A stretch of DNA of 64,000 nucleotides from the NCBI GenBank assembly GCA_965112735.1, contig OZ218962.1, positions 372,001 through 436,000 of the forward strand, in the 5' to 3' direction. Origin of the DNA: Phaeosaccion multiseriatum. Lineage: Eukaryota > Ochrophyta, other classes. The notes under the pieces are model-generated. The model made no database searches, had not been told where the DNA came from, and was given only the letters and a program-made list of their open reading frames with translations. Each line of letters opens with the position of its first letter. The first letter of the stretch is position 1. The position numbers and the translations under genes are program-made. Below, one piece after another: positions 24,336 through 41,431 of the stretch.

Positions 24336-25407
24336 ACTCTTTGCTGAAGCTGTTGATGAGTTGCAAGTGTTGGTTGGTTGGTGGATGGAGTTTCGATGTT
24401 TGATTGCAATTGCTTCAGTGGGCAGCAGAGTAGGCAGCAAGCAGTCTGTCAACCAAACAAAGTTTTGTTGCTGTTGTGTGTTGACTGGAGAGGGTAGGCC
24501 AGTTCGAAGTTAAAGGTCAGTGGACACGGGACGGGGGCGCGTGGGCGGAGGTTGGGTTGCGGGTCAGGGAGGGAGTTTGGGGTTTTATTTTTATATGAAA
24601 GATTACTTGATCAAGGAGGCAGACTCTTGATCCGAATGAGCTCACAAAAGCGCGGAGCTTGTTGGGCTCTTGGCAGGTGCGATAGGCACCAGCCACTTGG
24701 ACGCTGTAGATTTTGAGAAGGGGTATTTTAATTGCCAAGACACACGAGTTGCTTGTTTTTTTTTGGCGAGGAACACACCACCCACAAGGATTGCCCCCGC
24801 AGAAAACTCACTTCTGCGTCGCTGTTAGGCACAGCTGTACACGGAGTGTGAAGCGGCGGCCAGATCGCAGAAGACAAGGCTTGAAAGAGAGAACGCACTT
24901 GTAGAAGGCAAGGCTTGAAAGAGAAGGCGTAATTCTCAAGGCGCAGAGAGCGCCGCCGGAGAGGGCGCTGCTGTTCTCCCAAGTGGACGCCGAAGCGTGC
25001 AGGAGAGGATGCAAACGGAAGAAGGCCAGCACTGAAGTACAAGTTCAGCATCAGAGTGAGGGCATGGAGGGAAAGTAAGGTTGGACCTCCGACATACATA
25101 TTCCTTCAGGGGCCTCCTAGAGGCGACATATCGTCGAAGAAGTAGCATGTGCGTGTGCCGTCTGCCTCTTGTGTAGGCGTTGGCGGTGCTGCCCCCGTGC
25201 TTGCTCAGGTGGGACGACTGGAGGACGGCGACGCAAACCCTGAGCAGCTCATGATGGTACTTGAATATATTACAATAATGTCTGTGATGCCTGCCGTACC
25301 GGACACCATCAACAGAGCCGCGCACTTTGGACTGAATTAACATAACAAAGTGCGTTTGCCTGTGGACCTTCTCGTAGTTGTTGTTCCCCTTCACGCATTT
25401 ACACCTC
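24336..25407. other. Spacer between chlG and the membrane-protein gene (convergent 3' ends)
   Basis: About 1.07 kb between two stop codons. It contains a ~30-base near-duplicate (AAGGCTTGAAAGAGA at 24875 and 24909). Open frames on the minus strand at 24728-25394 lack any recognisable domain and I do not call them. Confidence 0.5.
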
Positions 25408-26535
25408 CTACACCTCCGCCGGGGACGGGGGGGCCATGTCCGTCATCTTAGCGGCCGGGGAGGGTGTCAGTGCAGTCGCAGTGCTGCTCGCATTGCAGGG
25501 CGAGAGCTTCTCCTTTCCGCCGCGACCCGGAAACCTTCCGGGACTGCCTCCCCGCTGCGGCGTCGATGCCCTGTTGTGGGTACTACCACCCCTTGCGCCA
25601 GTCCTCTGGTTGCCCACATTGACGGCATAGTATATCACCGCGAGGTTTAGAGCGTTGCCAAGCACCTCTAGCGCATAGAAGGGGGTACCCTCGTTGGACT
25701 CCTTGCTCTTGAAGACAGCGAGTCCTGCGACGATGCCTGCGTACACGGTCGCCACAGTGGCGGCTCCAATCGCTCTGAACACAAGTGTCTTATACAGCTG
25801 CTGCCCCGGACCGCCATTCCCCGCACCTGGCGAGGTGATTTGCGTGACGAGCGGGTAGCAAAAGAGCATCGCCTGAACGACTTGGTTCAAGAGCGCAGCG
25901 ATCCACTTGAGGTCAAAGCTGCTGTCGTCGTAGGTAAATCGGCACCTCGGACCATCAAAAGAGCTCTCCAGCTTCCCCCTGCCCGTCGAGTGAAGGTTCA
26001 CGAGAGCAGCCCAATTGTATACCATACAGCCCATGCCTAAGAGTCGCCACCACTTCCACTCTCGGTTCGATCGGTTCGAGGCATCGGCTTTGAGAAAGAG
26101 GTGGAGATAAACGAGCGCATTCGACGTCCCCATGGCGGCACCATTCACAATCTGTAAGGTCCCACATGTCCAGCTCCCCGTCAGGCCCGAGAACCAGTAG
26201 TCGAGATCGATGATGCTGTATATCAGAGAGATCACCGCTGCGGCCAAGCCTAAGAGCGGAGGGGAGGAACGATGGAGGAGGGGGGGGAGGCACGACGTGA
26301 GTACACATGCCGTGGCTGTGGCAGCGTTTTACCGCTAAAGCTGGTCCAACGGGGCAGTGAGCCATGCACAGCAATTCTTTCGTAGTAAGGGGTTGATACC
26401 TGTGACGTTGATCGGAGCCTTGCCGAGACTGGTGCATCGGCTCCACCACTCTACGCCCGTCTGGGCACTGACCACCAGCACCGCTGTCAGGGCGAAGACC
26501 TCGAAGTAGTTCTCAAAGAGAGGGGAGGTCGTCAT
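25408..26535 (-). CDS. Multi-span membrane protein of unknown function
   Basis: Two exons (26400-26535 and 25408-26249) join in phase to 325 residues. Exon 1 encodes a hydrophobic segment (FALTAVLVVSAQTG) preceded by MTTSPLFENYFE. Exon 2 adds further likely spans: AAAVISLIYSIIDLDYWF, TLQIVNGAAMGTSNALVYLH, RLLGMGCMVYNWAALV, LLNQVVQAMLFCYPLV, AIGAATVATVYAGIVAGLAV and ALEVLGNALNLAVIYYAV. That makes about seven in all. The C-terminal ~60 residues are hydrophilic, rich in G, R, S and P (RGGSTHNRASTPQRGGS). I recognise no family signature. A seven-span receptor-like or transporter-like protein is possible, but nothing decides it. Confidence 0.75.
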
Positions 26536-27064
26536 CCTTGCATGTGGTGCACCGCGCCTGCACGAGGGTAGCGGCCAGGTGGGAAGAAGTGAATAGAAAA
26601 CGAAACGCCACCGTAAAGTGCCATCTCGATGTTTTTTTTGGGGTGGTGATATGGTGTGATCGGTGGTGTGATACATTGATACATTGTGTTATCGCCCAAC
26701 GAGGTTTTTTTCTCTGGCGCCCAATAAGCAGAAGCCAGAGGCGGCCTGCGGCTCTAAAGCAAGAAGCCAGAAGCCAGGAGGGGCAGACGGCCTAGAAGCC
26801 AGAAGTCGGAGAAACCTAGCCTGGCTGGGGCCGAGGGTGGCGATGGCTGTGATTATACGCGTTCATTCTCTATACGTGCCGCAGATAAGCCCCTCATAAC
26901 CTGCGCCGACGCACGAGCTCTCTCGCGTCTTGTTGGCAGACTGGTGCGCCGAAAGTCAAGCTGAAGGTCAAGTACTTGGCCTGGCCACTCGCTCTTTTTC
27001 GAGATCGATGTCGACACTGGATATCGATCTCTATATCGCCGTTACATATCCGATCACTCCTATT

Positions 27065-27290
27065 CGACCCCTGACACACTATCCGCTATCCGCTATCGCC
27101 GGCGCCAGCCGGCGCGCTATCCGCTATCGGCAGCGTTAGCCGGCTTTGGGGGGGGGGGGTTGTTGGGGCGTGCTATCCGCCAGCCGGCGCGCTATCCGCT
27201 ATCGGCCGGCGCCAGCCGGCACGCTATCCGCTATCGGCCGCGGCCGATAGCGCGCTATCGAGAATGTGGGCGATAGTGTGTCAGGGGTCG
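27065..27290. mobile_element. MITE-like foldback element, 226 bp, 19-bp terminal inverted repeats
   Basis: The left end CGACCCCTGACACACTATC (27065-27083) is the perfect reverse complement of the right end (27272-27290). The interior is built from GCTATCCGCTATCGG-like units and G+C-rich palindromes such as GGCCGCGGCC. No coding capacity. A target-site duplication is not clear. Confidence 0.75.
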
Positions 27291-27727
27291 ATCCTATGCT
27301 AACATGGTGTAGCTAATAAGACGCTTTCCCACAACCCGTGCAAGTAGCTACGACGCTAGTCTCCAGGCAGAGAGGGAGATATCCCAACACGACCAACAGA
27401 TCGTCCTCGTCGAATGCGCCAGGCAACCCATAGCTCTAGCTACAGGCAGTGTCTAGCTGCATGTTCGCGGTGGTGGCACAGCTTCACGGTCAGCTGAAGC
27501 ACGACGGGCGGGGCCCTGATTGGCGGTAGCTGCGACGGCGTGTATCATACGTACTGTAGCTATGCAGCCTCTGTTGGCCCAGCTCCCTAGCTAGCTCCAG
27601 CCGGCGAGCGAACGCTGGATGTGCAAAACCTGCCGAAGCGAGAGAGAGAAAGGCCTGAACTTTTCGCAGAGAGAGTGGCACAGATGGAGCGAGGAGAAGG
27701 GACAGGCCTCGCTCCAGCTATTCGTCG

Positions 27728-27828
27728 ACCCCTGACGCACACACACGCACTATCGCCCACATTCTCGATAGCGGATAGCGGATCGGCTGGCGCCGGCGAT
27801 AGCGGGTAGCGGATAGTGCGTCAGGGGT
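27728..27828. mobile_element. Second, shorter MITE-like element of the same family
   Basis: Ends ACCCCTGACGCAC (27728-27740) and GTGCGTCAGGGGT (27816-27828) are perfect inverted repeats. They differ from the larger element's ends only by CACAC/CGCAC-type changes. The interior again carries GATAGCGGATAGCGG units and GGCGCCGGCG. Confidence 0.7.
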
Positions 27829-28984
27829 GTTGTTTTTGTTGTTTCGATCATTCGCAGAGGCCTCCGACGGGGAGACATCCAACAAATTTCAGTTTGGGTT
27901 TTTTAGGTTGGGGGGGGGGGGGATATTCGATATTTGGATATTCGAATATTCGATGGCGAAATTCGCATACTCGCCTATCCCTGCCTGCCTCTCCCTGCCC
28001 GAGCGCGATGTGCGCCTCTCCCGCCCGAGGCTCAATATGCGACTCAATATGCGATCGTCAAGGTGTGTCAATATGAAAAAGGGGAGAGGGGAAAAGGCTC
28101 TGTTATCGTCATAAAACATGGTGGTAGGAGAGGCTCGGCTGTTAGGCCCCCCTCCCCAGAGCTTCCATTTGAATTTGTTCCCATGTCGCGAGCAATGAGA
28201 CACGGGAGTAGTCTAGTCGTTCACCAAAATTGCTTTATCAATTTAAATAAAAATACTTCTAAATAAATATCCAAGCCCCACTTTCGGATAATTCTGATGC
28301 TTTGTTCTTTTGGTTTTCTTTTCCTTCACCTAAATAATTCGCTGCCACTCTGTGGCATGCTGCTGCTTGGTGCCGGTCGCTGTCCTGCCCAAGCCCCTTG
28401 GATGTGGACTGAGTCATGCTTCTCCTCCCGTCTCCGACACCCTACTACGGCCAACAGCGGAGGGTGCGCGTCAAGTAGGAGACGAGACAAACGCACCAGG
28501 AGCAGGCCTCCCTCCTTTCGTCAGCGGCCGCATACCACCACCTCCTGTGGCGCTGCGCTCTGCTAACGCGCTCAGCTTCCCCGAGCGCCTGGCACCCCGT
28601 CTTCATCCGCCTCGGCCTGAAAGGGGCGTACTGCCGCTGCTGCTGCTGCTGTTGCCGCTGCTGCTCTGCTGATGATGAAGCGATGCTGCTGCTGCTGCTG
28701 CTGCTGCTGTTGCTACTGCTGCTGCTGCTGCCGCTGCTCGTCCTCCTCTCCCGCGGCTGCTTCTGCTGATAAAAGGGTCCGGCGAGCTGCGCCTTAAGGC
28801 CCTGCAGGCCCCACATCCACCGGATCACCAACTGCTCCATCAGCAGACACTATCCGTCAACCGCCTCCGCCACACGCACCCTCTCCCCAACGGAAGGCAG
28901 GAAATAAAAAAAAATATGGCTATGAACATACACTCAAGCATGTTGAGTGCCCCACTCTGTACTGCGTATTCACACGAAAGCGAC

Positions 28985-29962
28985 CTAGCTTGCGTCGCCG
29001 TCCTTCCTGAACACGAGGAAGCCCCACCGCAGAGAGTCAGTCTTGGCGGCGTCGACCCAGTGGCCCAGGCCTGTGAGCATGCTGGTCGCGAAGCCCTCTG
29101 AGACCCCGTCCATGGCTCCACTGCGTCGCTTGGCCAGCAAGGCCTCGTGGACGGCGGAGTAGTGCTCGGCCAAGTTGGCTGTGTGGTCTTCGAAGCGCAC
29201 AAAGCTCAGCCCGTTCTCCTTCGCGGCGGCCTTGTACGTGGCCGGAGAGCCGAGGTTCTCGAGCTGAATGCGCTGGAACACAGCGCCCAAGTCCTCCGCG
29301 CTTGCCGTGTCCGCCTGCATAATGTCTGAAAACACCATATACCCGCCGGGCTTGAGGATGCGGGCCGCCTCTGCGATGGCCTTGTGGCGCAGGGAGCCCG
29401 CATGCAGGAGGGCGTCCTGAGAAACCACCAAGTCGTGCGAAGCGGCGGGCTCCTCCGTGTCGAAGAAAGACAGCGGCTTGGGGCACAGCACCTTGTCGGA
29501 CAGGCCCGCGGCCCGGGTCAGCTCCCGCGCGTGCTTATTGTTCTGCTCGGACAGGTCCACACACAGCACAGTGCAGCCGTAGGTGGTGGCGGCATAGCGC
29601 GCCGTGCCCGCGTAGCCCGACCCCATGTCGCACATTCGGCTCTCCGAAGTGAGACCCCCCTGGCTGGTCTTGATCACTTCGAAGAGCCGCCGCATAGCCC
29701 GGTCGCTGGCCTCCTTTATCCTATCGTCGTTATCGCGGCTGCCGCCGAACTTCTTACGCTCCATGCCCTCGTACAGCCCCACGTGGATGGACTCTCCCCC
29801 CCATACTGTCTGATAGAATATGAAGGCGTCATCCGAGTCGTAATAGTTTTGCGCAACTTTGTTCAGCTCCTCCGCCGTTGTGGAGCTGGTAGTACTGCCG
29901 TTCGTGCTGGTCATACTACTTAGGTCGCAGCTGCTGCCATTAATACTGCTCGTCGTAGACAT
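28985..29962 (-). CDS. Sarcosine/dimethylglycine N-methyltransferase-like enzyme (SAM-dependent)
   Basis: One exon, 325 residues. The N-terminal 30 residues are S/T/N-rich. From residue 39 the sequence reads NYYDSDDAFIFYQTVWGGES and IHVGLYEG, a signature of the sarcosine/dimethylglycine methyltransferases of halophiles and of the red alga Galdieria. SAM-binding motif I is CDMGSGYAGTARYA (111-124), followed by an acidic end of strand 2 (VLCVDLSEQN). Later come SQDALLHAG, ARILKPGGYMVFSDIM and LENLGSPATYKAAAKENG. The C-terminal block is GLGHWVDAAKTDSLRWGFLV. Such enzymes methylate sarcosine and dimethylglycine to glycine betaine, releasing SAH at each step. No signal or transit peptide is evident, so a cytosolic place is likely. 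Its start codon faces the MTHFR-SAHH gene across 499 bp. Another small-molecule N-methyltransferase activity cannot be excluded. Confidence 0.85.
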   Translation of the reverse strand: MSTTSSINGSSCDLSSMTSTNGSTTSSTTAEELNKVAQNYYDSDDAFIFYQTVWGGESIHVGLYEGMERKKFGGSRDNDDRIKEASDRAMRRLFEVIKTSQGGLTSESRMCDMGSGYAGTARYAATTYGCTVLCVDLSEQNNKHARELTRAAGLSDKVLCPKPLSFFDTEEPAASHDLVVSQDALLHAGSLRHKAIAEAARILKPGGYMVFSDIMQADTASAEDLGAVFQRIQLENLGSPATYKAAAKENGLSFVRFEDHTANLAEHYSAVHEALLAKRRSGAMDGVSEGFATSMLTGLGHWVDAAKTDSLRWGFLVFRKDGDAS

Positions 29963-30461
29963 TGTTGTTGTTTCTTTGGGTGATGAAACGTGTCCAGGAC
30001 CTTCCTTTCAGCGGAAGCAGGAACGTGTCTATAAAAAAACCCAGATGCACTACCCTTTCTCTCGTTGTTTTCTTCCACGCTACTTCTTCTCCAGCGAATG
30101 ATGGCGGCGGCTTGTGGTGCGTTGTGTGTCTCGATATTTTTAATGATGTGTGTGCGTCCGCGCGGCGACGAGAGTAATGAATGGCGCCCTAAGCACTAAT
30201 AGCCCTTACGTAAGCTTATGCCGAATTTTAGGGGCGCTCGTGACCAGATCTCCACAAAGAACGGGCATATCATATCCGTAGAGAGAGAGTGCTGCTGTTA
30301 ACAAAGAGGAGAGGGGGGACGCACGCTCACGCTCAGGTGAGATTGCAGCAGCAGGACGAGGAAGCACCGTAAAGGAGCGAAGGAGCGCTTGCGAGAGAGA
30401 ATACAGTGAGGACGCTATCTACGCCACAGACAGAACATCACAGGCACAAACAAGAGTCACC
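29963..30461. promoter_or_regulatory. Shared divergent promoter region
   Basis: The 499 bp between the methyltransferase ATG (minus) and the MTHFR-SAHH ATG (plus) must hold both 5' UTRs and both promoters. No TATA box or named operator can be supported. The last 100 bp before the plus-strand ATG are purine-rich (GAGAGAGAATACAGTGAGG). Confidence 0.5.
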
Positions 30462-37166
<6,705 letters not shown>

Positions 37167-38000
37167 AGCAGTTGGTCATACAGCGGTAGGGGCAGGGACA
37201 GTGTGACAGCAGCAGTTGGTGTGTTGGTGATACATCGGCAGCAGGAGTTGGTGCTAGCGCGCAGGCTGCTTGGAGGGTGTGGAGTGGAGGCAGTGCCATG
37301 CACTACCATCCCGTTGCAGCCCTCCTCCCTCCCACCCCTCCTCCGCTCCCGAAGCTCAGTCCCACCCATAAGACTTTGAATGTGCCCGTATGTGATGTGA
37401 TGGCCCTGCCCGAGAGCTTTCTCGTGCAGGATGGGGGAAAGAGGGTTTCCCGGGGGGGGGGGGGGGGGGCTGCCCCGAATCACAAGAGGGCTATAGAGGA
37501 CACACACACACACACACACTTACAGAGGGACGCGAGTCTGTGCCAAGTAATAGCGCTACAGCCGGACCACCGAACACTCGGAAAATCCTCAGCAGGACTA
37601 CCGAACATTCCTACCGTTATCATAGAATTTAGGTTTACTCGGGGGGCTAATGATAACCGTACGGTTATTAGCCGGTTATTAGCCCCCCTTGTTTGAATCA
37701 AAACACACTTATTTATAAAGTGAACAGCCAAGGGTCGCAGGCTTTATGAGTTGCCAAGGGCCTTCCCATATGCCTGCCTGCCTGCCTGCCTGCATTTTGC
37801 TTCTCCAAGTATTAAGGTTAATGCGGAGCGACCCCCCGCCATGTGCTTGTGAAACAAAGCCCAATGCTCTGTTTTACGGCTCCATGCCCTCAAAGTAGTG
37901 CCCATCTACAGTTGTAGTGCCATCTAGTGCCATCTAGTGCCATCTAGTGCCATCTAGTCCGTGTATAGGGCTGATCGAGAAGAGAGATTCAACTCTCCCC
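37167..38000. other. Spacer between convergent 3' ends of MTHFR-SAHH and the glycosyltransferase gene
   Basis: It holds a poly-G run (37450-37468), a short CA array (37500-37518), a strong hairpin (37641-37688) and four to five copies of a 10-bp unit GTGCCATCTA at 37916-37959. No gene is supported. Confidence 0.6.
37641..37688. repeat. Perfect inverted repeat / hairpin between convergent genes
   Basis: Outer arms GGGGGGCTAAT (37641-37651) and ATTAGCCCCCC (37678-37688) are perfectly complementary. They enclose a second palindrome around AACCGTACGGTT. Confidence 0.85.
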
Positions 38001-40667
38001 TCATTTCACTTTTGCCCCCAATTCCAAGTGTGAGGGGACGCAGGGAGCAGCACTTGGCGATGAAGCAGTTGGTGATACAGATACTGGCCTCGTCGTCGCT
38101 CTCGCTGCGTGCCTCTTCAAGATGCCCGCAGCAACTCTCGACCCGAGTGTCTGTGCCAGCCCCCTCAGCAGCCTGCTCTCCTCCCTCTCCTCCCTCTCCT
38201 CGCTCTCCTCCCTCTCCTCTCTCTCCTCCCTCTCCTCCCTCTGCGATGCCCGTCCCAGCGACCGGTGCCCATCCACTGCCATCCACTGCCCCGCCCTCCC
38301 CGTCCTCTTCCTCCCCAGCAGCCAGCGCACCTCCTCCAGTCTCACGCTATTCGAGGCCTTCACTGACTTAAAAAGCGAGCTGAAGAGCCTGGCGTTGAGC
38401 TGTTGCTCCAAGTGGCAAGGTGTGGGTATTGCGAGGACCCGCTGCCCCAGCACAAGTGCTTCGGTGCACATCTGAAAGCCCGCAGAGCATACCGTGGCCG
38501 ACGCCTCCCTCTGCAGGGTGCGGAATTGCACCAGGCTGGGCTGGTGGAACTCCACGTTGTTGGTGCCCGAATGATTGCTGCTGGTGCCGCGGGCGACGGC
38601 CGTACCACCAACTGCTGGAGCACTCTCGGTACTACTGCCCTCCTTGATGCACGTATTGCAAACCCTGCCCTTGGTGCCCCATGGCAGCGCTGCTGAGGCT
38701 GAGCAACGTACCGCCGCCGCTGCATCACCAACTGCTGCACTTACACTCACCCTCGCACTCACAGTCGCCGCTGCACCACCAACTGCTGCACCATTCGCTG
38801 CACTCCTCTTCGCGGTATCACCATCATCACCTCCTGCCCCCCCTTCGTCGACAGCGGGGGGGCGGTAGCTGCAGAAGACCGCGAATCTTGCATGCGGCAG
38901 GGCCTCGGCCACCGCCAGTAACGCATCAAGGTGAGCCATGGTTAGCAAGTAGCACAGCACCAAGGGCGGGGGGTGATTGCTGTTGCTGCTGCTCTGTAGT
39001 CTTCTTCTGCTGCTGCTCCTGCTGCTGCTCCTGCTCATGGCCTTGCACAGCGCTGCCGAGCGTGTCATCTCCTCCTCCTCCTCCTCATCCTCATCCTGCT
39101 CCTCATCCTTCTGCTTATGCTCCTGCTCAGTCTTCTCCTCGTCCTCGTCCTCCTCCTCGTCCTCCTCCTTCGCCTCCGCCTCCTTTCCACTGCCATCCTC
39201 CTCCTTCTCCTCGTGTTCTCCTCCCAGGAAGTGCTGTAGGCCCAGCGGCGGCAGGTACGCTACGCATGATGCACCTCCTGCTGCTCCTCCTCCTCCTCCT
39301 CCTCCTCCTCCTCCTCCTCCTCCTCCTGCTCCTCCTCCTCCCATCGCCCCCTCTCCCTGTGGAAAGAAGTCGGCGACTCTTGGAGAGATGGCCACTGGCC
39401 TCCACCGACCCTTTCCCTGCACGGAGTTGAGCACCACAAATGACAGTTTGGAGAACCAACGGGCCCACCTGGACTGCTGAGCCCACGCCAAGCTCTGCTC
39501 CTCAGGCTTGGGCAGGAGGAGGATGTCTGTCCAGGAGTACAGCAGTTGGTTCGCCACACAGTAAAAGGGCACTTGTGGTAGCGAGAAGGGAGGAAAAAGC
39601 TGCCCTAGACATGCCATGACAGGTTGGTAAAGATTGACCACAGTGTCCACCTTCTCGCGCTTCATCAGCAGCCGCAGCCTTACGTAATGGAGAGGGAGGG
39701 AGGCTACAGCCCTGGCGACGCGGTGAAGCACCACCCACCACGGCAAATGCCCACTGCGAGTGGTGAGCGAGACGCGGGGCACCTCAAACACCTTCAGTCG
39801 GTGCTCGAGTTGGTACTCCATCAGGAGGGGCGTCGCCAACAGCCTCTGCATGAGGGCATTACTACCACTGCCCCCTTTGCTGCTGCTGTGGCCGTTGGTG
39901 CCGCCCCGCCAATCGTCCGTCTTCTTCTTGTCGGCGTCGCCTGCACTACTTTCGATACGAACACCACATGTGGTATCTACAGAGGGCAGGCCACTGCCAC
40001 TCGAGGGAGGCGGTACAGTGGCCCAAGCACCAGGAGGGGGCGCATGATCCTCATCCGCACGCTCAAGTACCAGCACCAAGGTGGGTCCTAGAGCTCTCCC
40101 TTTCCCTCTCCCAGGCGAAGAAGCCCCTCTCTCGGTCTCCGTTCCACTCTTTCCCTCGCGTTGCCGCCGCCGCCGCCGCTGCCGCTGCCCACCTGGTTCT
40201 CCCTCACCCCCCCCTTCCTGCCGCGGTTCCCCACTACTGCTACAAGAAGCCACCCTCGTGCTCCTGTGGCAGGGAGAAGGAGCGCTGCGCAACGTCGATG
40301 TGGGGCTTTCCAGCGCAGCATACTGCGCGTCCTCAGCCCCGCCCCAGCCTTCAAGGCCGGGACACCCCCGCCCACCAAAGCTGCTCAAGATGGACACCAG
40401 GTGCTCCAGCTGGCGCACGTGCCCCCCTCCCTCACAGCATACTGCGATTAGCACGCTGCCTCCTCCCTTCTGCTCGTTCTCATCGGCAGCGTCTCCTCCT
40501 TTCCGCCTCCTTCGGTTCCGTCTCGGCGGTAGAGAGTAGTGGAAGAAGAAGACCTCCACAAACGCCAGGGCAAGCAGCGCTACGGCTCCCGCTCCACAAA
40601 CCCAGACGCTACTGGGTGCACTGGGCCACCACAAGCCATTGTCGCCGGGGTTGCTCCCAGCGTCCAT
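38001..40667 (-). CDS. Membrane-anchored GT-B glycosyltransferase-like protein
   Basis: A single exon of 888 residues. Residues about 20-45 form one membrane anchor (VWVCGAGAVALLALAFVEVF) followed by a basic RRNRRRRK, suggesting a type II orientation. Next comes LIAVCCEGGGHVRQLEHLV, a nucleotide-sugar transferase-like glycine loop. Near the C-terminal third ATVCSAGFQMCTEALVLGQ and AIPTPCHLEQQLNARLF match the donor-binding region of GT-B enzymes of the Glyco_trans_1_3 / family 28 kind (CxGGF...EALxLGxP...EQxxNA). Between them lie long low-complexity inserts, including a glycine run and a ~50-residue E/D/K-rich stretch. The first C of the usual GGF is present but one glycine is Ala. Substrate unknown. 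The extreme C-terminus is repetitive (EEREEREESEER). Confidence 0.65.
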   Translation of the reverse strand: MDAGSNPGDNGLWWPSAPSSVWVCGAGAVALLALAFVEVFFFHYSLPPRRNRRRRKGGDAADENEQKGGGSVLIAVCCEGGGHVRQLEHLVSILSSFGGRGCPGLEGWGGAEDAQYAALESPTSTLRSAPSPCHRSTRVASCSSSGEPRQEGGGEGEPGGQRQRRRRRQREGKSGTETERGASSPGRGKGRALGPTLVLVLERADEDHAPPPGAWATVPPPSSGSGLPSVDTTCGVRIESSAGDADKKKTDDWRGGTNGHSSSKGGSGSNALMQRLLATPLLMEYQLEHRLKVFEVPRVSLTTRSGHLPWWVVLHRVARAVASLPLHYVRLRLLMKREKVDTVVNLYQPVMACLGQLFPPFSLPQVPFYCVANQLLYSWTDILLLPKPEEQSLAWAQQSRWARWFSKLSFVVLNSVQGKGRWRPVAISPRVADFFPQGEGAMGGGGAGGGGGGGGGGGGGGAAGGASCVAYLPPLGLQHFLGGEHEEKEEDGSGKEAEAKEEDEEEDEDEEKTEQEHKQKDEEQDEDEEEEEEMTRSAALCKAMSRSSSRSSSRRRLQSSSNSNHPPPLVLCYLLTMAHLDALLAVAEALPHARFAVFCSYRPPAVDEGGAGGDDGDTAKRSAANGAAVGGAAATVSARVSVSAAVGDAAAAVRCSASAALPWGTKGRVCNTCIKEGSSTESAPAVGGTAVARGTSSNHSGTNNVEFHQPSLVQFRTLQREASATVCSAGFQMCTEALVLGQRVLAIPTPCHLEQQLNARLFSSLFKSVKASNSVRLEEVRWLLGRKRTGRAGQWMAVDGHRSLGRASQREEREEREEREESEEREEREESRLLRGLAQTLGSRVAAGILKRHAARATTRPVSVSPTASSPSAAPCVPSHLELGAKVK

Positions 40668-41431
40668 GCTTCAACGCCAGTGCTGACTTTCCTATCTCTT
40701 AACCTCACGATAAATGCTGGTGCTGACTTTCTTCTCTCTTAACATCCCGATAATGCTGCAAGAGGGCCCATCTTTGGAGGCCCCCCTTTTCGTGTTCGAA
40801 ACTCTCTGCCTCTGTGTGTTACTGGATGCGCGCTACGACCAGCGCGAGGTGGTACGTCTTCGAGACCTCCCTCCACGCAAGAGCCCGTAGCAGCCGCAGG
40901 AGCCGCCTTTAAACACGCGAGGAGGAGTTGGAACAGTTTTGGCTCACATGTTGGTGCGCGATCGTCGCCATTTCTACCCCCCCGGGTTTGACCCCTCACC
41001 CTTTAACAAGGAGGATTTTATTTCCCCAGGAAGAGCAGCGTGCTTTGCCGCAGAGGAGAGACAAGACACGTGCAGGTGAGGGAGATGCTCCAGCGCGGCT
41101 TTCTCACCGACAGCTTTTCCAAACTTTGCTCCATGCCGAAGTGTCGTTATTTCCTTCAAGAAGGGGGAATTTTCACCCCATCTACACCGCGTCTCACCAC
41201 TCACAGCTCCACGGCTCCACGGTCCCACCTCTCCTCCTTGATCTTTTGTGAGCGATAGCGCGCGCTCCTATGGTCGCACCCCCCCCCCCCTCCCCACACC
41301 TTACGCTCTGCCCTTTCTTCCCCCCGATCTCTCCCCTCAACGTACTTACAGGCACACACCGGCTCTGTTGACGCAAGAGGGTGAGGCGCTGGCTGTAGCC
41401 TACCCTTTAAGCTGACGTACGAGCGGCGGCC
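40668..41431. other. Divergent spacer between glycosyltransferase and Argonaute
   Basis: 764 bp between two divergent start codons. An imperfect direct repeat of about 43 bp (TGCTGACTTTCYTMTCTCTTAAC) lies at 40681-40755. No gene is supported; both promoters should lie here. Confidence 0.55.

Larger units (their letters stand above)
26536..28984. other. Gene-poor spacer with small inverted-repeat elements
   Basis: It holds a degenerate AGAAGCCAG repeat at 26740-26810, two elements of one foldback family (27065-27290, 27728-27828) and a locally A/T-rich stretch with GATATTCGATATTTGG near 27925-27955. A CTG-rich microsatellite lies at 28635-28740. A 131-codon open frame on the minus strand (28445-28840) is mostly serine and glutamine repeats and is not called. 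Confidence 0.6.

Noticed and set aside
24728-25394. Minus-strand open frames in the chlG 3' spacer
   Set aside because: Short, overlapping in different frames, no family features, and no intron structure that improves them.
28445-28840. 131-codon minus-strand open frame
   Set aside because: Mostly serine and glutamine from a CTG microsatellite; no recognisable domain. Its start coincides with a degenerate copy of the dispersed GCAGTTGGTGATACA word.
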